Notes under the pieces: model-generated
Told to the model about the DNA's origin: nothing
The model's database searches: none
Seen by the model: the letters and a program-made list of their open reading frames with translations, nothing else
Position numbers and translations under genes: made by a program
Assembly: GCA_903907865.1 (NCBI GenBank)
Contig: CAIVPR010000098.1
Location: 1 to 64,000, forward strand
Length of the DNA: 64,000 nucleotides
From: an uncultured Acidobacteriia bacterium
Lineage (GTDB): Bacteria > Acidobacteriota > Terriglobia > Bryobacterales > Bryobacteraceae
Reading direction: 5' to 3'
Part shown: positions 42,968-51,057 of the stretch, piece after piece
How the letters are laid out: every line of letters starts with the position of its first letter
Position numbering within the stretch: the first letter of the stretch is position 1

Positions 42968-44098
42968 TCAGGCCTCGTCGGCGGCAGGCGGAGTCGTTAG
43001 GCTCCGGAGTGCGGCAACCACATCCTGCCCGTTCAGGACGCGGTGGTCGTATGTGGCACCAATGCACGCATTCTGGCCGGAAGGGGAGGTGTGGGCGATC
43101 ATCATGGCGGTGTGCGGCAGCAGGACGGGCACGTGCCGGGTTACCGGCCAGCGCGCCATGCTGCTGAAGCCGATGGTGGCTCCCGAGGCTTCCTCCGGAC
43201 GCAGGGAGTTGCGCATCGCACCGCGTTGGAGATCGGTAAGTTTCTTCACAAACGCCGCTTGGTCCAGCTTTTCCGCCTCACGAACCACGACCACCATGAG
43301 ATTTGAGCTCACTTGTATGGTGAAACCAAGATTGACGTGCTCGTACTGCCAGGACTGGTCCGCAAAGATCGTCGAATTGATCAGGGGTTGTTCCACCGCG
43401 ACCCGGGCGAATCGCCACGCCAGTAGCGGGAGCAGTGGGTTCAGCAGCAACCGATGCTGCTTCTGGAAGGCTGCGGCGTACTCGGCCCACGGTGCCACGT
43501 CCCAAGCTAGTTCCAGATACCCGGGCACGGCGTCCGACTTTTGCCAAGATACCGTGCGCAACATTCCGTGGGCCGGCGGACTCAACGCAATCTTCTTGCC
43601 AGGCTCGGGCGGCGGGCTGGAGGGGGCTGCAACGGCATGGCTGACCGAGGCGGTTCGGGAAGCCGGCACGAGTCCCTTTGCTCGAATATGATTCTCGACA
43701 TCGGTCGCCGACAAACGTTCGGCAGAAGCCGGGACGTCCTTCGCGGCGAGTCCGTACTGTGATAGAAGAATCGCGGCCTTCAACGTCGGCGTTCCCGTCC
43801 GTGTGCCCGCAGAGGAGTCTGCGGACGCGGCAGCCGCGGCGGTGGGCACAGCTTCCGTGGCGGAGTCGCCGATCCAGGCCAGCACCGAGCCCACGGCGAT
43901 GGTCTCGTCGATCTCGAAGCAGAATGCCAGCACATAGCCGTCTTGATCGGCCTCGACGGTGAAGGTCGCCTTGTCGGTCTCGACCTCCGCTACCGGATCA
44001 CCCTGCTTGACGTAGGTTCCGGGTTCCACAAGGCATTTCGTGAAACGAACGGTGTCGTCGTTGTTGTTGAGTCTCGGAGTGTACAGTGCGGCGGGCAT
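42968..44098 (-). CDS. Lipoyl-dependent E2 acyltransferase of a 2-oxoacid dehydrogenase-type complex
   Basis: The 376-residue protein has a lipoyl domain (1-80) with the lipoylated Lys43 in VAEVETDKATFTVEA, then an Ala/Pro linker, a degenerate subunit-binding domain (LLSQYGLAAKDVP...LSATDVENHI) and a complete catalytic domain (about 165-370). The active-site motif is YDHRVLNGQD: the catalytic His is present, but the usual Asp of DHRxxDG is Asn. E2 proteins move an acyl group from dihydrolipoate to CoA. The ACP gene directly downstream suggests that ACP takes the place of CoA here. Confidence 0.87.
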   Translation of the reverse strand: MPAALYTPRLNNNDDTVRFTKCLVEPGTYVKQGDPVAEVETDKATFTVEADQDGYVLAFCFEIDETIAVGSVLAWIGDSATEAVPTAAAAASADSSAGTRTGTPTLKAAILLSQYGLAAKDVPASAERLSATDVENHIRAKGLVPASRTASVSHAVAAPSSPPPEPGKKIALSPPAHGMLRTVSWQKSDAVPGYLELAWDVAPWAEYAAAFQKQHRLLLNPLLPLLAWRFARVAVEQPLINSTIFADQSWQYEHVNLGFTIQVSSNLMVVVVREAEKLDQAAFVKKLTDLQRGAMRNSLRPEEASGATIGFSSMARWPVTRHVPVLLPHTAMMIAHTSPSGQNACIGATYDHRVLNGQDVVAALRSLTTPPAADEA

Positions 44099-44107
44099 GG
44101 ATGATGT

Positions 44108-46138
44108 TTAGGTGGTGGCCAGATCCGCCAAAATGGCGCCAATAACACAGTCTAGAACATTCTGCTCGGACGGCAGAACAGCCGTTTCGAGGCTGCGGGC
44201 CGCCGGAATTGGGATCGGCGGCGAGGCGACGCGGCGGTACCGGCCCCGATAACCCGCTTCCAAAAGACAGCTCCCCAGTTCGGCGGCGAAGCCGAATTCC
44301 GAAGGCGCTTCCTCGATCACAACGATTCGAGGGCTTCCCATCAGATGGTTGACCAGCGTGGCGCGCGGCAGAGGCGCCAAGAGCGACGGGGCCACAATCT
44401 CGCACGCGACCTCCTCCTCCGCCAGTTGTGCCGCGACAGCCTCCGCCAGTTGCACGGAGTCGCCATACGCCACCAGCGTGACATCCGGTTCGCGGCTGCC
44501 CCGCGTCAGAATGGGAAACCACTCGGCACCGTGATCGGACGCGTCGGGAGCCAGTTCCTGATACCCGGCAGTGTCCACGGTCCTTCCGTACAGGAGTTTG
44601 TGTTCGAAAAACACCGTGGGTGAATTCCAGCCGAGCACCGCGCGCCGTAGCAGCAGGCCTGGATCGTGCCTATGGCTGGGGAAAACGATAGTCAGACCGG
44701 GCACGCCCGTCATCAGATTTTCCGGGCTCTGGCTGTGTGTCGGACCGTAGCCGCGGCGTCCGCCGCTGGGCGTGCGCAGCACCAAGGGAACGCGGGCGTC
44801 GGCAAACATCCCGGGGAACTTCACCGCGTGGTTATACAGTTGATCCATCGCCAGCGACAGGAAGTCCGCAAACATGATTTCGACAACGGGCCGGTATCCG
44901 TCAAGCGCCAAGCCGATGGCAGCCCCCACGACGCCAGCTTCGCTGATCGGTGTCGATATGACGCGGCCTGGATAGCGGGTGCTGAGGCCGGCGGTCACTT
45001 TGAAAGCTCCTCCGTAGGGGTCGTGGAGATCCTCGCCCAACAGAATCACTTCCGGGTTGGCCGCGAGAAGCTCGTCGAGCGCATTGTTCAGCGACGCGCG
45101 AACGTTGCCTCCCGTGCTGACGGTAGTCGAGTTGGCCGTGTCCGGGGGCGTACGGTCGGCAAAGAAAATGTGCCGGTTGGAACTGTCGGATGTCGACTCC
45201 GGGGACTCCATCGCATCCCGGTAAACTTCATTGAGGAACTCGTCGGCGGCCCTGTCGATGTCGGCTTTGATGCTCGGATCCAATCCCAGTCCGAGTCTCG
45301 TCAACGGGTCGCGCGCGCGGATCGCTTCCATGTGGTCAACGTCCCGCAGGTCGTCGCCCTTACTGTGCGGCCCCAGTCGGCAGGTGTCGATCACGAGGAA
45401 CCCGGGTTTCCCCGAGGCCCTTACTTCCTCCACGACGTCTTCGGTACTCCTCAGGAAGTCCGCATGGGAGTCGTTGAGACGCCAAGTCTTGATGCCAAAT
45501 GCCGAGCCGCGGCCTTCCAGCGAGCCGCCAACCGTATCCACGGTAGGCGTCGTCTGCGCGATGCTGTTGTTTTCCACAACAAAGAGCATCGGCACCGCCC
45601 AAGTGGAGGCCAGGTTGAGGCTTTCATAGAGTAGGCCCTGGCCGGTGGTCCCGTCTCCGATGATCACGGCCACAACGCCGTTTTCCTTCCGGCGCTTCAG
45701 CGCCAGCGCATGGCCCGCGCCGATCGCGGTCATTCCGCCCTGCACGCCATTGCTGTGGAAACCGCGGAATGCCAGATGCTGACTGCCCCCGATGCCACCG
45801 CAGACACCGGCCTCGCGACCCATGATCTCCGCCACAAGGCCCAGAAAGTCGCCGCTATAGGTCAGAAAGTGGCCGTGATTCCGGTGGTTGGACAGGGCGA
45901 CGTCAGCGGGATTGTTCAGGGCCCGCACCACGGACATGGCGCAAAGCTCCTGTCCGATGCAAGTGTGCGTGGTCCCGGAAAGAAGTCCTTGGGAGAACAG
46001 ACGCAGCAGCAATTCTTCGGCCTTCCGTATCAGCGATCCATACGAATAAACCGATGCCGAGTCGAGGTGGATGAGCGGCTTCCCGTCCGCGTTGCATGGA
46101 AACAGGCGCGATGCCTGCGCTGGCGCGTTTTTGGTCAT
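44108..46138 (-). CDS. Fused alpha-beta E1 component, thiamine-diphosphate-dependent 2-oxoacid dehydrogenase
   Basis: From the ATG at 46138 the 676-residue chain joins an E1-alpha part (about 1-300: THTCIGQELCAMSVVRAL, SNHRNHGHFLTYSGD, and the ThDP-Mg motif GDGTTGQG...VVENN) to an E1-beta part (about 345-670: EVILLGEDLHDPYGGAFKVT, STPISEAGVVGAAIGLALDG, PSGGRRGYGPTHSQSPENLM). It would decarboxylate a 2-oxoacid, or cleave a ketose, and pass the acyl unit to the E2 lipoate. No E3 gene is present, so the genomic E3 would be shared. No strong ribosome site is visible before the chosen ATG. Confidence 0.9.
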   Translation of the reverse strand: MTKNAPAQASRLFPCNADGKPLIHLDSASVYSYGSLIRKAEELLLRLFSQGLLSGTTHTCIGQELCAMSVVRALNNPADVALSNHRNHGHFLTYSGDFLGLVAEIMGREAGVCGGIGGSQHLAFRGFHSNGVQGGMTAIGAGHALALKRRKENGVVAVIIGDGTTGQGLLYESLNLASTWAVPMLFVVENNSIAQTTPTVDTVGGSLEGRGSAFGIKTWRLNDSHADFLRSTEDVVEEVRASGKPGFLVIDTCRLGPHSKGDDLRDVDHMEAIRARDPLTRLGLGLDPSIKADIDRAADEFLNEVYRDAMESPESTSDSSNRHIFFADRTPPDTANSTTVSTGGNVRASLNNALDELLAANPEVILLGEDLHDPYGGAFKVTAGLSTRYPGRVISTPISEAGVVGAAIGLALDGYRPVVEIMFADFLSLAMDQLYNHAVKFPGMFADARVPLVLRTPSGGRRGYGPTHSQSPENLMTGVPGLTIVFPSHRHDPGLLLRRAVLGWNSPTVFFEHKLLYGRTVDTAGYQELAPDASDHGAEWFPILTRGSREPDVTLVAYGDSVQLAEAVAAQLAEEEVACEIVAPSLLAPLPRATLVNHLMGSPRIVVIEEAPSEFGFAAELGSCLLEAGYRGRYRRVASPPIPIPAARSLETAVLPSEQNVLDCVIGAILADLATT

Positions 46139-46533
46139 TTGGCTAGCGGCTTGCTGCTTTCGGTAGTGAACATGGCCCCTCGGACCTCTTTGGAATATGT
46201 CCGGGCGACCAATCACCCCGGGCACCGACCGAGAACCACCCATGGTGCCTTCTCCCGTCGGGACCTGCCAACTTCCACCGTCGCTCCCTTATCCATATTT
46301 CACCACAGCCGTGAAGCTGGGACAAGATCGTCTCCGGGTGATAGGCCATTTTCACCCTTGCGGGAGTCTTCGGTACATCGTGTTCTGCCGTTTCCGAGCC
46401 GCGACCGCGAGGGAGTGTTTGTTCAACGAACCCAAAACGGTGCTTGCGGCACGGCCATCCGGCGTTTGGACCGCCGGGTCGGAGTGAACCCGTTCGGACG
46501 GATCGCGCTGCGGCGACTCCGCCTGATCGCACT
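46139..46533. other. Intergenic stretch between the E1 gene and the fucosidase gene
   Basis: These 395 bases contain one REP-like repeat (46352-46432) and the presumed promoter of the E1-E2-ACP cluster. No other gene is supported. Frames that run through it on either strand have no family match. Confidence 0.5.
46352..46432. repeat. REP-like palindrome with one good arm (copy D)
   Basis: The right arm CCGCGACCGCGAGGGAGTG is intact and is followed by TTTGTT, the complement of the ACAAA flank. The left arm (CACCCTTGCGGGAGTCTTCGG) is present but diverged. It lies between the fucosidase stop and the E1 gene. Confidence 0.7.
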
Positions 46534-48084
46534 TCAGGCCAAGGCGATTTTGAAGGCCACAGCGTAGTCGGATGGCTTCTGCTCGGGCAACTCCACTTTG
46601 AGCGCCGCCGCGCCCTGGCTCCACTTGAGCTTGCCCTTGTGCCCCAGCAACTCTACGTTGTGGAATTTGGGGACCTCGTATTTCCCGCCCAGGGCCAACG
46701 AGGGAATGACGGCTTCCTTGCCCGCCCAGCCCATCGAGAAAGCGTAGAGGCTCTTGCCCTTCGTGGTGAAGCGGAAGTCGTCGGCGGTGAGGTCCTTGCG
46801 GTTGTTTTCGTTGAACCGGGTGTTGGTGACGGGCGCGCTGACGATTGCGGGCCCAGCCCCGAAAGTCTTCCACGGCCGGGTCGAGTGAATGCCCTCGCTG
46901 TTGACGGCCATCCACTTCGTGATTTCGTCAAGGATGTGCAGTTCCTCGGCATCGAGCTCGCCGCTGCCGGGCAGGGGGAAGTTGAGCATCAGATTGCCGT
47001 TGCGACTGACGATGTCGCAAAGCATGTCGATCACGGTCTTCGGCGTCTTGTATTTCATGCCGCGCTTGTAGTGCCAGTTGCCGACGCAGGTATCGGTCTG
47101 CCATGCGTTCGCCATCGCGCCCTCGGCCACGCCGCGCTCGATATCGAAAACGCAGGTGCCGGTATCGCATTCGTTGCGGCGCTTGCTTGTGTAGACAGCT
47201 TCGACCTTGCCGCCGTGGTGCTTCGCGTTGAGGTTGTAGTGATGCGAGACGAGCCGCGCGCCGACGTCGCCATAGAACATGCCGCCATCGGTGTAGAGGA
47301 GATCTGGCTGGTAGTTGTCGACCAGGTCTTTGACGCGCAGGAAGTACTCCCGCTTCCATTCGTCGGACGCCTGGGTCATGCTGCCGCCCATGCCGGTGAG
47401 GATAATCTTGTAGTCCGGCGGGAGTTCGTGATAGAGGTCCTTGTAAGCCGGGTCCACCCCGTCATAAGGGACGCCGGCAAAAGGCCCGCTCTTGTCGCTG
47501 CCGTGCGAGACGCCGAACCAGTTGTAGCTGGGAGCCAGGTGCTCGCTTACGCCGAACTTCAGGCCCTGTTTCTCGGTCGCCTTTTTCCACATTCCCACGA
47601 TGTCTTTCTTCGGTCCGGTGGCGACGGAGTTCCAGCGGGGCTGGTACTTCGAGTTCCAGAGGTCGAAACCGTCGTGGTGAACGCCCATGCTCATGAAGTA
47701 CTTCGCGCCGGCCTTCTTGTAGAGGGAGACGAGGTGGTCGGGATCGAACTTGTCGGCCGTCCACATGCGGCAGATGTCTTTGAAGCCGAACTTCGAGGGA
47801 TGGCCGAAGCGCTCGAGGTGGCTCTTGTATTGATCCTCGCCCTCGATATACATGCGTCGCGCATACCAGTCGCCATCCTCCGCGGCCGACTGCGGGCCCC
47901 AGTGCGCCCAGATGCCAAATTTGGCGTCCTTGAACCATTCGGGAATTTGGTATGCCTTCAGTCCTTCGCGGGTCCCGTCGAAGGGCCCCTTCTCGATTTC
48001 GGGCAGGCCGGTTTGGGCCAATGCTTTCGAGGCGAAGACGGGGGCTGCGAGGGCGGACAGGGCGTCGCGGCGTGTGATGTGCAT
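46534..48084 (-). CDS. Alpha-L-fucosidase (GH29), Tat-exported
   Basis: The 516-residue protein starts with a Tat signal (TRRDALSALAAPVFASKALA). GH29 features follow: PEWFKDAKFGIWAHWGPQSA, AGAKYFMSMGVHHDGFDLWN, EKQGLKFGVSEHLAPSYNWF, and the catalytic-nucleophile region NYQPDLLYTDGGMFYGD. A beta-sandwich C-terminal part ends near residue 516. The enzyme removes terminal alpha-L-fucose from glycans in the periplasm or outside the cell. GGAG stands before the ATG. It is on the same strand as the E1 gene but separated from it by nearly 400 bases. Confidence 0.9.
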   Translation of the reverse strand: MHITRRDALSALAAPVFASKALAQTGLPEIEKGPFDGTREGLKAYQIPEWFKDAKFGIWAHWGPQSAAEDGDWYARRMYIEGEDQYKSHLERFGHPSKFGFKDICRMWTADKFDPDHLVSLYKKAGAKYFMSMGVHHDGFDLWNSKYQPRWNSVATGPKKDIVGMWKKATEKQGLKFGVSEHLAPSYNWFGVSHGSDKSGPFAGVPYDGVDPAYKDLYHELPPDYKIILTGMGGSMTQASDEWKREYFLRVKDLVDNYQPDLLYTDGGMFYGDVGARLVSHHYNLNAKHHGGKVEAVYTSKRRNECDTGTCVFDIERGVAEGAMANAWQTDTCVGNWHYKRGMKYKTPKTVIDMLCDIVSRNGNLMLNFPLPGSGELDAEELHILDEITKWMAVNSEGIHSTRPWKTFGAGPAIVSAPVTNTRFNENNRKDLTADDFRFTTKGKSLYAFSMGWAGKEAVIPSLALGGKYEVPKFHNVELLGHKGKLKWSQGAAALKVELPEQKPSDYAVAFKIALA

Positions 48085-48379
48085 GGAGGGCTCCTTTGGT
48101 TCGCGTTGGTCATATCATATACCCGGTTCAGGGTGGTGCCAACGGGGCGGTGGCTCGATGGGGTGCCTATCGATAGCGGAGCCGATCCAGAACGGTCGGG
48201 GGAAAGGAAGATTGAGGGTTCGATGGACGGGGCTAGGACGTACCACTTGTCCCTCAGCAGGGACCGCGTGCCTGGAGACCGGGTCAAGTCGCCACGGCAT
48301 TTTGCCGTGCAGGGCCGGGCGTTTCCTTGCTGAACTCTGATTGCTTGACCGAATCAATCGAGCGGTACTATTCTGGGGT

Positions 48380-48661
48380 GTGACGTTCGAATGGGACGAC
48401 GCTAAGAACGAAATCAACCAGAAGAAGCACGGTGTGGCTTTTGAGGTGGCAGCTGGCGTCTTTGCCGATCCAAATGTTCTCGAATATCTCGAGCGGGTCG
48501 TAGACGCCGAGGAGCGGTGGCACGCAATCGGCTTCGCCTCCGGTACTGTGCTCTTCCTGACGGTCGTCCACACCTATGTCGGTGTCGAATCGGTGCGGAT
48601 CATTTCCGCCCGAGAAGCCACAAGCCGCGAACGGAAACTCTATGCTGATTCAATTTTCTGA
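48380..48661 (+). CDS. brnT: BrnT family toxin
   Basis: Translation most likely starts at the GTG at 48380, giving the family start VTFEWDDAKNEINQKKHGVA and then FEVAAGVFADPNVLEY, RWHAIGFASGTVLFLTVVHT and the end RIISAREATSRERKLYA. BrnT is a small ribonuclease toxin with a RelE-like fold that cuts mRNA under stress. The 93-residue length is normal. The last 20 bases overlap the antitoxin gene, the usual order brnT-brnA. A longer in-frame start at 48341 adds residues without similarity. Confidence 0.9.
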   Translation: MTFEWDDAKNEINQKKHGVAFEVAAGVFADPNVLEYLERVVDAEERWHAIGFASGTVLFLTVVHTYVGVESVRIISAREATSRERKLYADSIF

Positions 48662-48944
48662 AGACGAACTCTTCAACAGGCCGTTTTCCGACCTGCACAA
48701 GAAGCAAATTTTGGCGCTGATGGACCGACCGCCAAGCGACATCGACACCTCCGACATCCCTGAAATCACCGAGCTTCCGCCTGGCACGGTCCGCGGAAGG
48801 TTCTACCGTGGGCCGACGGTCCGCTTGAATGAGGAGTTGCGCCGCTACTTCGCCGACCGATCCAGCCGCGAAGGCGTTCCCTTCAACGACTTGGTGATTG
48901 AGACGCTTGCGAAGGCGGTGTCATCATCCGAGGCCCAGCGTTGA
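48642..48944 (+). CDS. brnA: BrnA family antitoxin
   Basis: The 100-residue protein starts at the ATG at 48642 inside the end of brnT. It has an acidic N-terminal toxin-binding part (PPSDIDTSDIPEITELPPGT) and a C-terminal ribbon-helix-helix domain (PTVRLNEELRRYFADRSSRE, then GVPFNDLVIETLAKAV). BrnA neutralises BrnT and represses the operon. The two genes form a complete, apparently intact pair next to the fucosidase gene. The 190 bases that follow hold no gene. Confidence 0.85.
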   Translation: MLIQFSEDELFNRPFSDLHKKQILALMDRPPSDIDTSDIPEITELPPGTVRGRFYRGPTVRLNEELRRYFADRSSREGVPFNDLVIETLAKAVSSSEAQR

Positions 48945-49136
48945 TTGCAGGGTGACGAACTCTTCGGGAGTTGCCGGGGCGTTGCCCACTCTCCATGTTC
49001 CCTTCTAGATCCCTGTCATTTGCCTATTCCTTTGCGGCGACCCAGCGCAATGAAATCGACGTGCCCCGCCGCCCAACCTGTTCGGTCTGGTACAAATATC
49101 TAGAGGCCGAAAGCCCGTCTGGAGCCTGGGACAGTT

Positions 49137-49889
49137 TTGCATCGCACCGTCAGCCAACTCGTTCTTCTCGCCATCATCTGCCCGTCGCTGTGCGTGGCGC
49201 AGTCCCTGCCTTCCGAAGCTGCCGAATCTGCTTCCGCGCCGGCAACCACTGCTCTTCTAGCAATGGCAGAGGAAGCTCTTCCGCCCTCGCAGCCCACCGC
49301 GCTGTCGTCCGCGATCCTGGCCGGGCAATTGAGAGCTGTGCGACGTTCCCTGATGCTCGCTGGGTGCAAGGTGGCACCTTTGTCCGACATCAACGACCCC
49401 GAGGGCATCGCGTTCGAGAAGAACGCTGAAACCGATCCTGCCGACCTCGGCGGTCTCACGCCGGATGCGGCACAGGCGCTGGACACCCTCAAAGGCATGG
49501 TGACCTCGCTGGGCGGGACGTTCTCGTTGAAATCCGCCTACCGTCCGCCGGTGTACCAAGCCCATCTCCACGAGGTCTGGGTCAAGTGGGTGAAGGAACT
49601 TCGAGGCAACCGTTCCACAGGATGCCGGGCGCTGCGCGAGGAAGTAGGCGCGGAATTCAAGAAGCATCAACTCCTCGTCCGACAGCAGCCGGTCCCGGCT
49701 TCCGACCACGCACTCGGACTTGCTTTTGACGCTGCGGTCGCGATGCCTCGGGGCGCGCGCTGGAACGGCAAACGTGTCACGGTCGACAAGCTCGCAGGTT
49801 TGGCAGGAATCAAGCGGCCGAATAGTCGCCGCGACCCGGTTCACTTTAAGGTGATTCCGGAAAGCCCTGCGGCCACCGGCTCCATTTGA
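49137..49889 (+). CDS. VanY/M15-like D-Ala-D-Ala carboxypeptidase family protein, exported
   Basis: The 250-residue protein starts at a TTG (49137) with a signal peptide (about 1-22, MHRTVSQLVLLAIICPSLCV). After an Ala-rich stretch the second half has the M15 layout: SLKSAYRPPVYQAHLHEV, the zinc-site motif SDHALGLAFDAAVAMP (His and Asp as in SxHxxGxAxD) and RDPVHFKVIP with the third ligand His. M15 enzymes trim peptidoglycan stem peptides in the periplasm. The catalytic Glu position is not obvious, so activity is not certain. Confidence 0.72.
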   Translation: MHRTVSQLVLLAIICPSLCVAQSLPSEAAESASAPATTALLAMAEEALPPSQPTALSSAILAGQLRAVRRSLMLAGCKVAPLSDINDPEGIAFEKNAETDPADLGGLTPDAAQALDTLKGMVTSLGGTFSLKSAYRPPVYQAHLHEVWVKWVKELRGNRSTGCRALREEVGAEFKKHQLLVRQQPVPASDHALGLAFDAAVAMPRGARWNGKRVTVDKLAGLAGIKRPNSRRDPVHFKVIPESPAATGSI

Positions 49890-49911
49890 TGCGCCTAACC
49901 GCGCCGAGTCG

Positions 49912-50343
49912 CTACCCCTTCAGCTTTTCCAGCTTCTTCTTGACCTCGCCCGCCACCTTGCCCTCGGGGGCCAGTTCGAGGCATTTCGCATAAGCTTCCC
50001 GCGCCGCCTTCGTGTTGCCCCGCTTCAGCTCGGTGTCCCCCAGCCTCACCCAAGCCTCCACGTTGCCGTCGTTCCATTTAGTGGCCGACCGGAACCGGTT
50101 CACCGCCGCCAGCATCTTGCCGTTCTTGAAATACTGGTTGCCGATTTCAACGTCCCGCTTCGACTTGACCGGATTGAAGCTGTACTGCTCGCCGGGCGCG
50201 AGCGCTGTCTCGTCCTCTTCGGGCGGCAACTGCTCTTGCTCGGCCTTCTTCTCCTGCGTGGGCGGCGTCGGCGGAGGCGGCAACAACTGGGCCGCCGCGA
50301 ATACGGGGATACATAACAGTGCCAGTCGGACGCAACGCAACAT
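49912..50343 (-). CDS. Exported tetratricopeptide-repeat protein
   Basis: From the ATG at 50343 the 143-residue protein has a signal peptide (MLRCVRLALLCIPVFAAAQ), a Pro-rich stretch, and two TPR units (VEIGNQYFKNGKMLAAVNRF and AWVRLGDTELKRGNTKAARE) with a basic C-terminal helix. TPR repeats mediate protein contacts; no enzymatic part is present. It may be periplasmic or, like BamD-type proteins, attached to the membrane, although no lipobox is seen. It is convergent with the M15-like gene, with about 20 bases between stops. Confidence 0.8.
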   Translation of the reverse strand: MLRCVRLALLCIPVFAAAQLLPPPPTPPTQEKKAEQEQLPPEEDETALAPGEQYSFNPVKSKRDVEIGNQYFKNGKMLAAVNRFRSATKWNDGNVEAWVRLGDTELKRGNTKAAREAYAKCLELAPEGKVAGEVKKKLEKLKG

Positions 50344-50404
50344 GCCCCTATTATAGAGGTCGCGGACCGTGTGAAATATTGGACGGCGGCCCCGCATGGC
50401 CACC

Positions 50405-50962
50405 CTACAACGCAGCCTTCCCCCACTCCGTCCCGAAAACCAACTCTTCCAGCGGCTTCCGCGTCCGCGTCGCGGGCGGCACCTCGCCCGGATCCACGTA
50501 ACCCACCGCGAACGCCGCCCCCAACTCGTAGTCTTCGGGAATCCCGAAATCTTCCCGTGCCTTGTCGTGGTGGAAGCCGCCCATCCCGTGGGCTTGCAGG
50601 CCCAGCGAACTGGCTTGGGTCGCGAGCGACGCCAAAGCTGCTCCCGCGTCGTGCAATCCATACCGGTTGGGCTTCCCGTTGTGGGTGAATGTGGTCTTGC
50701 CGACAGTGACGCCCAGCACCCATGCCTGCGAGGCCCATTGTTGGTTGGCCGGCACCAGGACGTCCAACAGCTTCTGGAACTCCTCCGGCTGGTCCTTGGT
50801 GGCGATCACAAACCGCCACGGCTGTTCGTTGAAGCACGACGCGGACCACCGCGCCGCCTCGAACAAACTTCTCAACACCTGGGGCTCGATCCTCTCATCC
50901 GTGAATGCCCGCGGGCTCCAACGGTGGGCGATGACGGGGTGCAACTCGACTGTTTCGGGCAT
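50405..50962 (-). CDS. Nitroreductase family protein
   Basis: The 185-residue FMN-dependent protein (start ATG 50962, MPETVELHPVIAHRWSPRAF) shows the family pattern: RSLFEAARWSASCFNEQPWR near the N-terminus for FMN binding, GLHDAGAALASLATQASSLG, and DYELGAAFAVGYVDPGEVPP near the end. Nitroreductases use NAD(P)H to reduce nitro groups, quinones or other oxidants. It is divergent from the RNase J gene, with about 95 bases between starts. The physiological substrate is not known. Confidence 0.9.
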   Translation of the reverse strand: MPETVELHPVIAHRWSPRAFTDERIEPQVLRSLFEAARWSASCFNEQPWRFVIATKDQPEEFQKLLDVLVPANQQWASQAWVLGVTVGKTTFTHNGKPNRYGLHDAGAALASLATQASSLGLQAHGMGGFHHDKAREDFGIPEDYELGAAFAVGYVDPGEVPPATRTRKPLEELVFGTEWGKAAL

Positions 50963-51057
50963 AGTGCTTGGATGCACCAAGCCCCCCTTTTCGATGCGTT
51001 TCCCTGGCAACGTTTCAAACGAGCTAGAATCAACTTTGCCCCTCCTCGTTCCAAAAC

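Noticed and set aside
46139-46340. Leader of the E1 gene as a possible riboswitch
   Set aside because: I could not match it to any riboswitch consensus I know, and no convincing conserved core is visible.
46444-48333. Long plus-strand frame (629 codons) opposite the fucosidase
   Set aside because: Antisense shadow of a complete GH29 gene with Tat signal; no motif of its own.
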